The translations under genes were made by a program, and so were the position numbers. Shown one piece after another: positions 1 to 8,408 of a DNA stretch of 58,413 nucleotides (its first letter is position 1; every line of letters starts with the position of its first letter). Source of the DNA: an uncultured Clostridia bacterium (lineage in GTDB: Bacteria; Bacillota; Clostridia; TANB77; CAG-508); contig CALXVD010000007.1 of the NCBI GenBank assembly GCA_944391865.1, positions 1 through 58,413 on the forward strand. The letters are read 5' to 3'. Under the pieces are notes generated by a model. That model searched no databases and was not told the origin of the DNA. It saw nothing but the letters and a program-made list of their open reading frames with translations.

Positions 1-93
1 TTTCTATTTTTATACATCTAGGGTGAAATATTCGTTTCTAAACTTTTAAGGTGATTTTATCATAAATTAAATACATTATGTATAAATCTAACC

Positions 94-122
94 TTGACAT
101 TAATTAAAGATATTGATAATAT
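94..122 (+). promoter_or_regulatory. Sigma-A-type promoter for yqeG
   Basis: TTGACA at 94-99 and TAATAT at 117-122 are separated by 17 bases, just upstream of the yqeG ribosome site. Confidence 0.6.
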
Positions 123-144
123 ATAGGCATATATGGGAGGAAGT

Positions 145-649
145 ATGCTTTTATATCCAAATATGTATTTGAACAATGCAACAGAAATAAGAGTTGATTT
201 TTTAAATAAAAATAATATAAAAGGTGTTTTATTAGACGTAGATAATACACTTATTGACTTTAATTTAAAAATATTAAATGGTGCAAAAGAATGGTGCAAT
301 ATGTTAAAAGAAAATAATATAAAAGTATGTATACTATCAAATACGAATAAAATAGAAAAAGTAAAGAAAGTAGCAAAAGAATTAGATATACCATATATAA
401 ATTTTGCAAAAAAACCATTCAAGTCTGGATTTATAAAAGCAATGAATTTGCTTGAAATAGAAGCAAAAAACATAGCAGTTGTTGGAGATCAAATAATGAC
501 AGACGTTATTCGGTGGAAATAGAATGGGAATGTTTACAATTCTTACAAAACCATTAGATAAAAAGGATATATTTATTACAAGAATAAAAAGACCTTTAGA
601 AAATATTATAATAAAGGGATATTTAAAGAAGAAAGAGAGCGGAAGATAA
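145..649 (+). CDS. yqeG: YqeG-family HAD phosphatase, with one +1 recoding site
   Basis: HAD-superfamily phosphatase of the YqeG family. Motif I is LLDVDNTLI (about residues 31-39), followed by ILSNTN and, near the end, VVGDQIMTDV. I chose the ATG at 145 over the one at 133 because GGGAGG at 136-141 is an ideal ribosome site for it and the family starts with a P-N-x-Y segment. The incoming frame stops two codons after an in-frame CGG at 511. Skipping the C restores the family motif IGGNRMG and gives a protein of about 167 residues, the usual family length. The stop is at 647-649, just before the prepilin peptidase gene, so the two are probably cotranscribed. Confidence 0.9.
511..513 (+). other. 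+1 recoding site 1 (yqeG codon 123)
   Basis: The incoming frame reads ATT-CGG-TGG-AAA-TAG. Skipping the C gives ATT-GGT-GGA-AAT-AGA and restores the motif VIGGNRMG. Confidence 0.9.
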
Positions 650-651
650 AA

Positions 652-1398
652 ATGTATTTTAACGATGTACATATATTATATTATGTTTTATTTGCAATAG
701 TAGGGGGAATAGTAGGACAATTTATAGATTACTGCAATAGATGCTTTTTAAAAGAACAAATATTTTTTTCAAAAGAGAGTCTTTCTAAATACAAGAGAAT
801 AGTTTTACCAAATTATTGGCTAATTTTAGTGATAGCAATAGGTTATATGGCACTATTATATAAATTTGGATTAAATGACAATTTAATGGAAAATTTAGAT
901 TTAATAAAATATATAATTCTTTTACCAATGCTTGTATGTGCTTTTGTAGTTGATTTAAAAGAACAAATAATTCCAAATAGATTAAATTTACTCTTATTTG
1001 AGGTAGGATTAGTATTTGTATTTTTATATGGATTTAACAATATAAATATAGCATTAAATATGCTACTTGGAGCATTAGCAGGCGGTGGTATATTCTTAAT
1101 AATAACTTTAATTGGAGGACTTATTGCTGGCAAAGAAGCAATGGGAATGGGAGATGTAAAACTTATGGGAGCACTTGGGTTATATTTTGGACTTCAAAAT
1201 ATAGTAGTAATTTCAGTTCTTTCATTTCTAATTGGAGCAATAGTTAGTATAATATACATGATAGTGAAAAAGAAAAATGCAGATACATATATTCCATTTG
1301 GACCATTTATAGTAATTTCATCTGTTATAACAGTATTTATTCCATTTAATATATTATTTACTTCATTGATGAAAATATTTACATTAGGAATGTACTAA
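652..1398 (+). CDS. Type IV prepilin peptidase (A24 family)
   Basis: Polytopic membrane aspartic peptidase of the PilD/A24 type, 248 residues, which would cleave prepilin leaders and possibly methylate the new N-terminus. The two expected catalytic aspartates are in CAFVVDLKEQIIPN (about residues 101-114) and GMGDVKL (about 165-171). An N-terminal region with a CNRC pair resembles the methylase-associated segment, but the usual two-CxxC cluster is incomplete. Hydrophobic segments fill most of the chain. A plausible substrate is the pilin-like protein at 20589. The gene starts 3 bases after the yqeG stop. Confidence 0.85.
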   Translation: MYFNDVHILYYVLFAIVGGIVGQFIDYCNRCFLKEQIFFSKESLSKYKRIVLPNYWLILVIAIGYMALLYKFGLNDNLMENLDLIKYIILLPMLVCAFVVDLKEQIIPNRLNLLLFEVGLVFVFLYGFNNINIALNMLLGALAGGGIFLIITLIGGLIAGKEAMGMGDVKLMGALGLYFGLQNIVVISVLSFLIGAIVSIIYMIVKKKNADTYIPFGPFIVISSVITVFIPFNILFTSLMKIFTLGMY

Positions 1399-1402
1399 CA
1401 TA

Positions 1403-1426
1403 TAAGGGCGCAGTGTTGCGCCCTTA
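1403..1426 (+). terminator. Hairpin between prepilin peptidase and M24 peptidase
   Basis: TAAGGGCGCA and TGCGCCCTTA form a perfect 10-bp stem with a GTGT loop. It is followed by A-rich, not T-rich, sequence, so it may be a repeat hairpin and not a true terminator. Confidence 0.5.
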
Positions 1427-1453
1427 AAATAAAATTAAAAAGGGGGCAATCTA

Positions 1454-2516
1454 ATGAATTTTAAAATTCGTGCACTAAGAGAAAAGCTAAAAAGCTTAAA
1501 TTTAGAGGGAATGATTGTAACAAATCCTGTTAACATTAAATATCTTACAAACATTGAATCAGAAGGGATTTTACTTATAACTAGAAAAGAAAACATTTTC
1601 CTTACTTACACAATGTTTTTGGAAGATGTAAATAGAACACTAACAATAGATGATGAGATTATAGTTGCAGACACAAGAGATGTATCTGATGAAGAAGCGG
1701 AAAATCTTTTTGTTTTTTGCGAGAATATAGGTTTTGAAGAAAATTATGTTACATATGAACAATACAAAAGATTAAAACAAAAGTATAGAATAAATAATAT
1801 GGTTGAAACAGAAGGAATAATCGAAAAACAAAGAATGATTAAAGACGAAGAAGAAATAGAAAAAATAAGAAAAGCATGTGAAATAACAGATAGTTGTTTT
1901 AAACATTTGCTAAACTACATAAAAGAGGGAATGACAGAAAAAGAAGTAGCTTTGGAGATAGAAGTTTATTTTAAAACACATGGAGCAGATGGACTTGCTT
2001 TTGATACAATAGTAGCTGCGCGGAGAAAACTCTTCTATTCCACATTGGGTGCCTTCTGATAGAAAAATAAAAAATGCTGATCCAATTTTAATAGATATGG
2101 GATGTAAGTATAAAGGATATTGTTCAGACATGACAAGAACTATATTTATGGGATGTATATTAGAGGAGATAAAACCAGTTTATGATTTGGTTTTGAATTG
2201 TCAAGAACGCGTACTTGAAGAAATGAGAAGCAATTATAATATAAAATCACTTTCTAGAATTGTTGATGATAGCTTTAAACTTAATAACTATGTTTTAATA
2301 CATAGCTTAGGTCATGGGGTAGGTTTAGATATACATGAAATGCCTTTCGTAAATTCTAAAAATGAAAACTTTTTAAAAGAAAATATGGTTGTATCAAATG
2401 AGCCAGGAATATATTTGCCAGGTAAATACGGCATAAGAATAGAAGATACTGTTCTAATAAATAAAACGGATTGTATTTCGCTTACAAACTCTGATAAAGG
2501 CTATGTAGTTATATAA
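1454..2516 (+). CDS. M24 aminopeptidase P-like protein, with one +1 recoding site
   Basis: Xaa-Pro aminopeptidase-like metallopeptidase of about 353 residues: a creatinase N-terminal domain (about 1-130) and a pita-bread catalytic domain. All five metal ligands are visible: the Asp of ILIDMG, the Asp of CSDMTRT, the His of LGHGVGLDIHE, the Glu of NEPGIY and the Glu of RIEDTV. The first three lie only downstream of the frame break. An in-frame CGG at 2021 (codon 190) breaks the gene; skipping its C restores AAGENSSIPH, a conserved family motif. A strong ribosome site, AGGGGG, precedes the ATG. Without the shift the product would lack every metal ligand. Confidence 0.9.
2021..2023 (+). other. 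+1 recoding site 2 (M24 peptidase codon 190)
   Basis: The incoming frame reads GCG-CGG-AGA-AAA-CTC and stops 12 codons later. Skipping the C gives GCG-GGA-GAA-AAC-TCT, that is A-G-E-N-S. Confidence 0.9.
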
Positions 2517-2517
2517 C

Positions 2518-2546
2518 TTGCCAAAACAATAAAAATAATGTATAAT
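2518..2546 (+). promoter_or_regulatory. Promoter for the acyl-CoA ligase gene
   Basis: TTGCCA at 2518-2523 and TATAAT at 2541-2546 have a 17-base spacer. Confidence 0.6.
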
Positions 2547-2587
2547 AATTTGCGTTGCAAAAAAATATACAAAAAGGAGAATAATTT

Positions 2588-4453
2588 ATGAGAATATTAA
2601 GAGATTTTAATATACCAGATTTTAAATTTCCAAAATTAAAAATGAAAAACGTAGAAAATATTGATGAAGTAAAAGTTGACTATGAGGCACTAAAAAAAGC
2701 TCAAAACAAAGAAAAAGGAAAAAACAAAAATTATGAGCAAACAAACTATAAAACAATAAAAGAAATATTTATAAGGTCGAGAGAAAAATTTGCAGATGAT
2801 ACATTTATATTAGAAAAATTCAATCCAAAAGATTCATTTACAAAGATTTCATATAAACAATTTACAGATGATGTAATTGCACTTGGAACAGCACTTACAA
2901 ACAAATATAACTTAAAAGATGAAAGAGTAGTAATAATTGGAGAAAATACATACAATTGGTATGTATCGTATATGGCAATGCTTTGTGGAGCAGGAATTGC
3001 AGTACCTGTTGATAAAGAGTTACCTGCAAATGAGATTCAAAATGTTATAGAACGTTCAAAAGCAACAGCAGTTATATATTCAGGAAAGAAAAAAGATATT
3101 ATTAAAAAAATAGAAGATAGCCTTCCAATTGTAAAATACTTTATACAAATGAATTCAGATAATAAATTAGAAGGAAGAACTGTAGGATTTAACACTGTAG
3201 TTAGCGAAGGAAAAGAATTGGTTAAGGCTGGCGATGATTCTTATATGAAAATTGAAATCGACCCAGAAGAATTTAAAGTATTAATATTTACATCTGGAAC
3301 TACCTCAAATGCAAAAGGTGTTATGCTTTGCAATAGAAACTTAGCTGCAAATGTAAATGCAGTAAGCCCATATGTAAAACTAGATGAAAACGATAGATTG
3401 TTTTCTGTATTACCGCTACATCATACATATGAATCAACTATCGGATTTTTATTACCATTTGCAAATGGTTGCTCAATTGCAGTTTGCCAAGGATTAAAAT
3501 ATATAGTACCAAACCTAAAAGAAACAAAACCAACAGCAATGCTTGCAGTGCCATTGTTAATAGAAAATTTATATAAAAAGATAAATGCTACTATACAAAA
3601 AAGCGGCAAGGCGGGACTTGTTACTTCAATGATACATATAACAAATGCTTTAAAGAGTGTAGGTGTTGATATAAAGAAAAAAGTGTTTGCAGAAATCTAT
3701 GAAAACTTAGGCGGAAATTTAAGAATAATTGTTTCTGCTGCAGCACCTATAGATTCAAAAATAGGTAAATGGGTACAAGATATAGGTATAAACTTTTTGC
3801 AAGGGTATGGTTTAACAGAAACAGCACCAATTGCTGCATTAACACCAGAATTTGAACCAAAAATAGGTTCAGCAGGAAAAGCCGTTGTTTGTGCGGAATT
3901 AAAAATTGACAATCCAAACGAAAATGGTGAAGGAGAAGTATTAATAAAAAGCGAAACTTTAATGCTTGGTTACTATGAAGATAAAGAAGCAACTGATGAA
4001 GTTATAAAAGTAGATGAAGAAGGAAATAGATGGTTCCATTCAGGTGATGTTGGATACCTAGATGAAGACGGTTTCTTATTTATTACAGGAAGAAGTAAAA
4101 ATGTTATAGTTACTCAAAACGGTAAAAACATCTACCCAGAAGAAATAGAACTAATGCTTGGAAACATACCAGAAATTAAAGAATGTATGGTGTATGGAAA
4201 AGAAGTAGAAGGAGAAAAAGAACTTGTAATTTCAGCAAGAGTCATACCAAATTATGAAGAGATAGAAGAAAAACATGGAAAAGATTTAAGTGAAAAACAA
4301 ATTCATGATATTATTTGGGAGAAAATTAAAGAAGTAAATCATCAGTTAACATCATATAAAGCAATTAAAAATTTGGAAATAAAAAAAGATGAATTTGTAA
4401 AAACTACAACAATGAAAATTAAAAGATATGAGGAGATAAAAAAAGACAATTAA
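2588..4453 (+). CDS. Long-chain acyl-CoA ligase (AMP-forming)
   Basis: ANL-superfamily adenylate-forming enzyme of 621 residues, likely activating fatty acids as CoA or ACP thioesters through an acyl-AMP. The P-loop motif FTSGTTSNAKGVM lies near residues 234-246. YGLTETAP is near 405, the hinge region GDVGYLDEDGF near 485, and a C-terminal Lys is in KTTTMKIKRYE. A non-canonical N-terminal extension of about 55 charged residues precedes the AMP-binding domain. The gene has its own promoter and a strong AAGGAG site. Substrate chain length cannot be read from the sequence. All CGG trinucleotides here are out of frame. Confidence 0.9.
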   Translation: MRILRDFNIPDFKFPKLKMKNVENIDEVKVDYEALKKAQNKEKGKNKNYEQTNYKTIKEIFIRSREKFADDTFILEKFNPKDSFTKISYKQFTDDVIALGTALTNKYNLKDERVVIIGENTYNWYVSYMAMLCGAGIAVPVDKELPANEIQNVIERSKATAVIYSGKKKDIIKKIEDSLPIVKYFIQMNSDNKLEGRTVGFNTVVSEGKELVKAGDDSYMKIEIDPEEFKVLIFTSGTTSNAKGVMLCNRNLAANVNAVSPYVKLDENDRLFSVLPLHHTYESTIGFLLPFANGCSIAVCQGLKYIVPNLKETKPTAMLAVPLLIENLYKKINATIQKSGKAGLVTSMIHITNALKSVGVDIKKKVFAEIYENLGGNLRIIVSAAAPIDSKIGKWVQDIGINFLQGYGLTETAPIAALTPEFEPKIGSAGKAVVCAELKIDNPNENGEGEVLIKSETLMLGYYEDKEATDEVIKVDEEGNRWFHSGDVGYLDEDGFLFITGRSKNVIVTQNGKNIYPEEIELMLGNIPEIKECMVYGKEVEGEKELVISARVIPNYEEIEEKHGKDLSEKQIHDIIWEKIKEVNHQLTSYKAIKNLEIKKDEFVKTTTMKIKRYEEIKKDN

Positions 4454-4500
4454 AAAATGTTACAATTTCGTTACAATTTACGGAATTGGCACTTTCTCTA

Positions 4501-4529
4501 TTGACAGAATACTTTAAATTGTATTAAAA
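4501..4529 (+). promoter_or_regulatory. Promoter for the orphan gene at 4619
   Basis: TTGACA at 4501-4506 is followed after 17 bases by a weak TTAAAA -10 region. The -35 element is perfect, but the -10 element is poor. Confidence 0.4.
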
Positions 4530-4618
4530 TAAGACTAAAGTAAAATCACAAAATGTAATAATTTTAATGGTACATTTTGTAAAATATACATACTCAGGAC
4601 AAAGGAGGGGAGTTTACG

Positions 4619-5458
4619 ATGCTTTTTTTTCATAAACCAGGCATAGTAAACGTAAAAATGATAATTACAGAAGAAAAAATTTTGTCTAATATTGATAAAG
4701 TACAAAAAATGATTAATCCTAATAATAAAAAACAAATTATACAACTTGAAGAAGATGCATATTTTAAGGATTTAATAGATTCAATAAAAACATATTTAAT
4801 AGAATATCCTAAGAAAAAGAATTTTCCATCAAGCGTATATAAAGCATCATATGGGTTAGTAGAATTTGCAACAAATCAATTCGAAGAAAATACAAAACAA
4901 ATAGAAACTTTAATTAGGCAAAGAGAAAATAATATTTCAAAAGCTGCAGAATTAAAAGAAGTATTTGAAACAGTTATGTCTAAAGACAAAGAATGGAAAA
5001 CAAGAGTAAAACAAATAAGTAATATTATGTCAGAAGATATAATTGAAGCTTTAGCAATAATAGGTAAATGTAAAACAAAAAAACCAGCTAATTATGATGA
5101 TGCAGTAAAATTAGTAAAAGCAAGAATTTCAAATCTTGAAAGCAATTTACATATAGAAATAGATATGGAAAGAATAGAAGATAGATCAAAAGCTTTAAGT
5201 TATATTGGAATAGAAATTGCAGAAGCATTAAAAGGAATACCAACTCCAGTAGAAACTGAAGAAAAACAAGTAAAACAAGTAGTAGAAGAAGAACCTGTAA
5301 AAGATGAATATATTGAACAAACAAGATTTGAAGTAAAACCTTCATTATGGCAGAGAATTAAAAATAGTAAATTGGTAAGAACAATATCATATATAATGAA
5401 AATAAGAGTAGTATTAGATGTTCCAGCACTTCCAGAAGGTAGAGAAGAAAATAACTAA
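4619..5458 (+). CDS. Unrecognised helical protein
   Basis: I do not recognise this 279-residue protein. It has no signal peptide or clear membrane span. Residues of about 30-180 are rich in E, K, I and L with heptad-like spacing, suggesting long helices. Residues of about 205-235 form a V/E/K-rich linker with PVETEEKQVKQVVEEEPV, and a basic aromatic C-terminal segment (LWQRIKNSKLV) follows. It has a very strong ribosome site (AGGAGGGG) and its own promoter, and ends at a terminator, so it is a single-gene unit between lipid and folate genes. A structural role at the membrane or in division is possible but unsupported. Confidence 0.75.
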   Translation: MLFFHKPGIVNVKMIITEEKILSNIDKVQKMINPNNKKQIIQLEEDAYFKDLIDSIKTYLIEYPKKKNFPSSVYKASYGLVEFATNQFEENTKQIETLIRQRENNISKAAELKEVFETVMSKDKEWKTRVKQISNIMSEDIIEALAIIGKCKTKKPANYDDAVKLVKARISNLESNLHIEIDMERIEDRSKALSYIGIEIAEALKGIPTPVETEEKQVKQVVEEEPVKDEYIEQTRFEVKPSLWQRIKNSKLVRTISYIMKIRVVLDVPALPEGREENN

Positions 5459-5469
5459 TAATAATCACA

Positions 5470-5503
5470 TTAGGACGGAAGTTATTTCCGCCCTATTTTT
5501 TTG
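5470..5503 (+). terminator. Intrinsic terminator after the orphan gene
   Basis: AGGACGGAA and TTTCCGCCCT form a stem with one mismatch, followed by a run of seven Ts. The sequence belongs to the dispersed GGGCGG-type hairpins. Confidence 0.7.
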
Positions 5504-5539
5504 AAAAGTAAAGGATGTAAAATTTAAAGGAGGATTTAT

Positions 5540-6331
5540 ATGAGCAAATATGATGAACAATATTTAGATTTAGTAGAAAGAATATTAACAAAAGGATATT
5601 ACGATCAAAACAGAACAGGGATTGCAACATATAAATTACCACATCAAATATTAAGATTTGATTTAGAAGAAGAATTCCCTATACTTACAACTAAATTTGT
5701 TGCATTTAAGGCAGCAGTAAAAGAATTATTGTGGATTTTTCAAAAACAATCTAATAAAATAAGTGACTTGCATGAACAAAATGTACATATTTGGGATGAA
5801 TGGGAAATGGAAGACGGAACAATTGGAACATCTTATGGATGGGTTGTAAAAAAATTTAACCAAGTAGATAAGCTAATTCATCAATTAAAAACAAACCCAC
5901 AAGATAGAAGAATGGTTATAAATTTATGGCAAATACCATATTTAGATACAGGAGCACTTTACCCATGCGTATTTAATAGCTGTTGGGATGTAACAGATGG
6001 AAAATTAAATTGTATGCTAACAATAAGATCAAACGACATACCACTTGGACACCCATTTAACGTAACACAATATGCAGTTTTCATTCATTTATTGGCACAA
6101 GTTACTAACTTAAAACCAGGACTACTTACAGTATGCATTAGTAACGCACATATATACGAAAACCAAGTAGAAGGAATGAAAGAGCAATTATCAAGAAGAG
6201 ATAAGGCATACCCAGCGCCAAAACTTTGGATAAATCCAGAAATAAAAGACTTTTATGACTTTACAATAGATGATATAGAATTAATAGACTACAAACATTT
6301 AGGAAAAATAAAAATGGATGTAGCGGTGTAA
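5540..6331 (+). CDS. thyA: Thymidylate synthase
   Basis: Folate-dependent thymidylate synthase, 263 residues, making dTMP from dUMP with methylene-tetrahydrofolate. The catalytic Cys is in LYPCVFN (about residue 143). The dUMP-phosphate motif appears as [13 protein letters not shown], and the C-terminal half keeps NAHIYENQV. The length is normal for the family. folA follows 137 bases downstream and recycles the dihydrofolate that this enzyme produces. The intervening space holds a GGGGACA hairpin repeat, so cotranscription is uncertain. Confidence 0.95.
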   Translation: MSKYDEQYLDLVERILTKGYYDQNRTGIATYKLPHQILRFDLEEEFPILTTKFVAFKAAVKELLWIFQKQSNKISDLHEQNVHIWDEWEMEDGTIGTSYGWVVKKFNQVDKLIHQLKTNPQDRRMVINLWQIPYLDTGALYPCVFNSCWDVTDGKLNCMLTIRSNDIPLGHPFNVTQYAVFIHLLAQVTNLKPGLLTVCISNAHIYENQVEGMKEQLSRRDKAYPAPKLWINPEIKDFYDFTIDDIELIDYKHLGKIKMDVAV

Positions 6332-6382
6332 TGAGATAAACAAAAAGAGTAGAGGATATAAAAACTGACATTAGCAATTCAT

Positions 6383-6447
6383 AAGGGGGACATACCTCCT
6401 CAGACGGAGAAGTGTCCTCGAGGATAAGGTGTGTCCCCATACCTTAG
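6383..6447. repeat. GGGGACA...TGTCCCC palindromic repeat
   Basis: The segment has GGGGGACATACC at one end and GTGTCCCC plus TACCTTA at the other, with an inner TCCTCAGACGGAGAAG hairpin. A shorter relative, AAAGGGGTCTGTCCCCTTT, lies at 40751-40772. It separates thyA from folA and is more GC-rich than its surroundings. Confidence 0.6.
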
Positions 6448-6468
6448 AAAAAAGAAAGAGGTGATAAA

Positions 6469-6957
6469 ATGCTTAGTATAATAGTAGCAATAGCAAATGA
6501 TAATGTAATAGGAAAAGATAATAAACTAATTTGGCATTTACCAGAAGATTTAAAAAGATTTAAAGAAATAACAACAGGACATAAAATAATAATGGGAAGG
6601 AAAACATTTGAATCGTTAGGAAGGGTTTTACCAAACAGAAAACATATAATATTATGTAATGATATGCAAATGAATATTGATGATGAAAATGTAGAAATAT
6701 TAGATGATATATCAAAATTAGATAAATATATAAACTCAGATGAAGAATGTTTTGTAATAGGTGGAGCAACTATATATAAACTTCTTATGCCATATGCAAA
6801 TAAAATGTATATAACAAAAATAAATCAAAGCTTTGAAGGAGATGTGTATTTCCCAGAAATAAAAGAAACAGAGTGGAAAGAAGTATCAAGAGAAAAAGGA
6901 TTAAAAAACCAAGAAAATCCTTTTGACTATGAATATATAATATATCGAAAGAAATAA
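6469..6957 (+). CDS. folA: Dihydrofolate reductase
   Basis: Dihydrofolate reductase, 162 residues, regenerating tetrahydrofolate with NADPH. The N-terminus SIIVAIANDNVIGKDNKLIW carries the family start, followed by LPEDLKRFKEIT with the substrate-binding acidic residue. IIMGRKTFESLG and FVIGGATIYKLLM are the NADPH-binding motifs. The ribosome site is GAGGTG. It pairs functionally with thyA upstream. Confidence 0.95.
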   Translation: MLSIIVAIANDNVIGKDNKLIWHLPEDLKRFKEITTGHKIIMGRKTFESLGRVLPNRKHIILCNDMQMNIDDENVEILDDISKLDKYINSDEECFVIGGATIYKLLMPYANKMYITKINQSFEGDVYFPEIKETEWKEVSREKGLKNQENPFDYEYIIYRKK

Positions 6958-7151
6958 AACCTTATATTGAAATACATTTTTAAAGGATTAATATTATTAA
7001 AATAAGAGGTAAATCTAATGGAAAATATTAATTTAAATAAAAAATAAAACAATATATATTAAAAATTTTCTAAAATTCATCAATTTCGCACCTACAGTTT
7101 AATTTTAGTCTGAACGTTGACCAAAAAAATTTAAAAATTTAAAATTAACTA

Positions 7152-7180
7152 TTGACATATTAAAAAAAATCTAGTATACT
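7152..7180 (+). promoter_or_regulatory. Promoter of the tRNA operon
   Basis: TTGACA at 7152-7157 and TATACT at 7175-7180 have a 17-base spacer, 19 bases before the first tRNA. The rest of 6958-7151 holds no gene I can support. Confidence 0.8.
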
Positions 7181-7198
7181 TATTTTCGTCATGAAAAT

Positions 7199-7274
7199 GG
7201 GCGCATAGCTCAGCTGGTAGAGCATCTGCCTTACAAGCAGGAGGTCATAGGTTCGAGCCCTATTGCGCCCACCA
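7199..7274 (+). tRNA. tRNA-Val (anticodon UAC)
   Basis: The acceptor stem GGGCGCA/TGCGCCC is perfect. The anticodon loop is CTTACAA, giving UAC for valine. The T loop is GTTCGAG and CCA is encoded. The anticodon loop has the normal seven bases, so this is not a frameshift-suppressor tRNA. Confidence 0.95.
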
Positions 7275-7279
7275 TTTTT

Positions 7280-7356
7280 GGCCTGGTAGTTCAGTTGGTT
7301 AGAACGCTAGCCTGTCACGCTAGAGGTCGACGGTTCGAGCCCGTTCCAGGTCGCCA
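7280..7356 (+). tRNA. tRNA-Asp (anticodon GUC)
   Basis: The acceptor GGCCTGG pairs with CCAGGTC. The anticodon stem CTAGC/GCTAG encloses CTGTCAC, giving GUC for aspartate. CCA is encoded. Confidence 0.95.
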
Positions 7357-7363
7357 TTTTTAA

Positions 7364-7439
7364 GCCTAGATAGCTCAGTTGGTAGAGCAGGGGACTGAAA
7401 ATCCCCGTGTCCGTGGTTCGATTCCGCGTCTAGGCACCA
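7364..7439 (+). tRNA. tRNA-Phe (anticodon GAA)
   Basis: The acceptor GCCTAGA pairs with TCTAGGC. The anticodon loop CTGAAAA gives GAA for phenylalanine. CCA is encoded. Confidence 0.95.
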
Positions 7440-7442
7440 AAG

Positions 7443-7485
7443 AACAGCAATGTTTTGAATCATTCAAGATAGTGCTGTTTTTTAT
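7443..7485 (+). terminator. tRNA operon terminator
   Basis: AACAGCA at 7443-7449 pairs with TGCTGTT at 7473-7479, followed by a run of Ts. Confidence 0.8.
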
Positions 7486-7497
7486 TCATACTAACTT

Positions 7498-7752
7498 ATG
7501 CTATTGAATATGATAGTTATAAATGAAGCTGTAGATGAAATGGTTTTAGCATCTAACCAAGAAACTACACAAGAAAAAATAATAAATTTAATTAAGAAAA
7601 AACCAAGTATTACACAAATTGAAATGGCTAAAGCACTTGATTTAACAAGAGATGGTATATCATACAACATAAAAGTGCTAAAAGAAAAAGGTATTATTGA
7701 AAGGATAGGCTCTACAAAAAATGGAATTTGGAAAGTAAATGTAGAAGAATAG
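7498..7752 (+). CDS. Winged-helix DNA-binding fragment
   Basis: An 84-residue winged helix-turn-helix. The segment ITQIEMAKALDLTRDGISYN is the recognition helix region, and the end RIGSTKNGIWKV resembles the C-terminal end of AlbA_2-type regulators that carry an ATP-binding-like domain upstream. No convincing ribosome site precedes any start codon, and the gene begins 13 bases after the tRNA terminator. It may therefore be the surviving 3' end of a larger regulator gene. It could also be a short free-standing regulator. Confidence 0.6.
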   Translation: MLLNMIVINEAVDEMVLASNQETTQEKIINLIKKKPSITQIEMAKALDLTRDGISYNIKVLKEKGIIERIGSTKNGIWKVNVEE

Positions 7753-7758
7753 CGAAAA

Positions 7759-7784
7759 GAACCTTGTTAAAAGGTTCCTTTTTA
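7759..7784 (+). terminator. Terminator after the HTH fragment
   Basis: GAACCTT at 7759-7765 and AAGGTTC at 7771-7777 form a stem, followed by CTTTTT. Confidence 0.8.
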
Positions 7785-7800
7785 TGTGAAAAAACTAGGG

Positions 7801-7848
7801 CTTTACCACCTTTCGACATATAATCTTTACCACCTTTCGACATATAAT
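7801..7848 (+). repeat. Two tandem 24-bp direct repeats beside a promoter
   Basis: Two identical, abutting copies of a 24-base unit that starts CTTTACCACC and ends CATATAAT (7801-7824 and 7825-7848). They end 1 base before the -35 element of the next operon, the usual position of an activator or repressor site. Confidence 0.85.
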
Positions 7849-7849
7849 C

Positions 7850-7877
7850 TTGACAAAAAATCAGCTTATGATATAAT
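7850..7877 (+). promoter_or_regulatory. Promoter of the SCP2-like/ADH/ALDH operon
   Basis: TTGACA at 7850-7855 and TATAAT at 7872-7877 have a 16-base spacer, directly downstream of the tandem repeats. Confidence 0.75.
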
Positions 7878-7900
7878 TTTTTCTTGTTGGGAGGGAAGAC

Positions 7901-8398
7901 ATGAAAGTTAGCTTAGATAAAAAAATAAGTAAATCTTTTAAAATAGTAGTTTCAAAAGTAGTGTTGTTCTTCCTTGGCAGAGGAATTATAACATTATTTA
8001 AAAATGATTCTAAAATTAAACAAGAAATAGAAAGTTGGAATGATAACTTTATTATACAAATTACAACAGAAGACACAGCTATAGATTGGCAGATACAAAA
8101 AAGACAAGGTAAATTATATAGAGTAAAAGAAAGTAAGCAAAATTTATCTATTTCGTTTAAAAGTGTAGATATTTTGTTTAAATTAGTAACAGGAAGATTA
8201 GGTGTATCAAAGGCCTATGCAGAGCATAGATTTTTACTAAAAGGCGAAATAAAAGACGCTATGTCTTTTGTTAGAGTTATTGATAGAACAGAAGGTTATT
8301 TATTTCCAAGTATTATGACTAAACGAATTTTAAAAGAAGTACCAAAAAGAGAAAAACCAATGTTAGAGATATATGGAAGATTATTATTAAATATGTAG
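7901..8398 (+). CDS. SCP2-like lipid-binding protein
   Basis: A 165-residue protein resembling SCP2 sterol-transfer domains. Residues of about 45-130 contain the pattern QITTEDTAIDWQIQKRQGK, then NLSISFKSVDILFKLVTG and RFLLKGEIKDAMSFVRVID, typical of the beta sheet and lipid-binding helices of this fold. There is no catalytic motif or signal peptide. It starts the three-gene operon with alcohol and aldehyde dehydrogenases (spacings 10 and 16 bases), suggesting that it carries a hydrophobic alcohol or aldehyde for them. That role is inferred. Confidence 0.6.
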   Translation: MKVSLDKKISKSFKIVVSKVVLFFLGRGIITLFKNDSKIKQEIESWNDNFIIQITTEDTAIDWQIQKRQGKLYRVKESKQNLSISFKSVDILFKLVTGRLGVSKAYAEHRFLLKGEIKDAMSFVRVIDRTEGYLFPSIMTKRILKEVPKREKPMLEIYGRLLLNM

Positions 8399-8408
8399 GA
8401 GGAGAAAA

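Noticed and set aside
4485..4507. Sigma-54-like promoter (TTGGCAC) before the orphan gene
   Set aside because: The expected GC-containing -12 element (TTGC) is absent at the right spacing. A normal TTGACA element overlaps.
7199..7439. One of the tRNAs as the frameshift-decoding tRNA
   Set aside because: The anticodons are UAC, GUC and GAA with normal seven-base loops. None could read CGG or CGGN.
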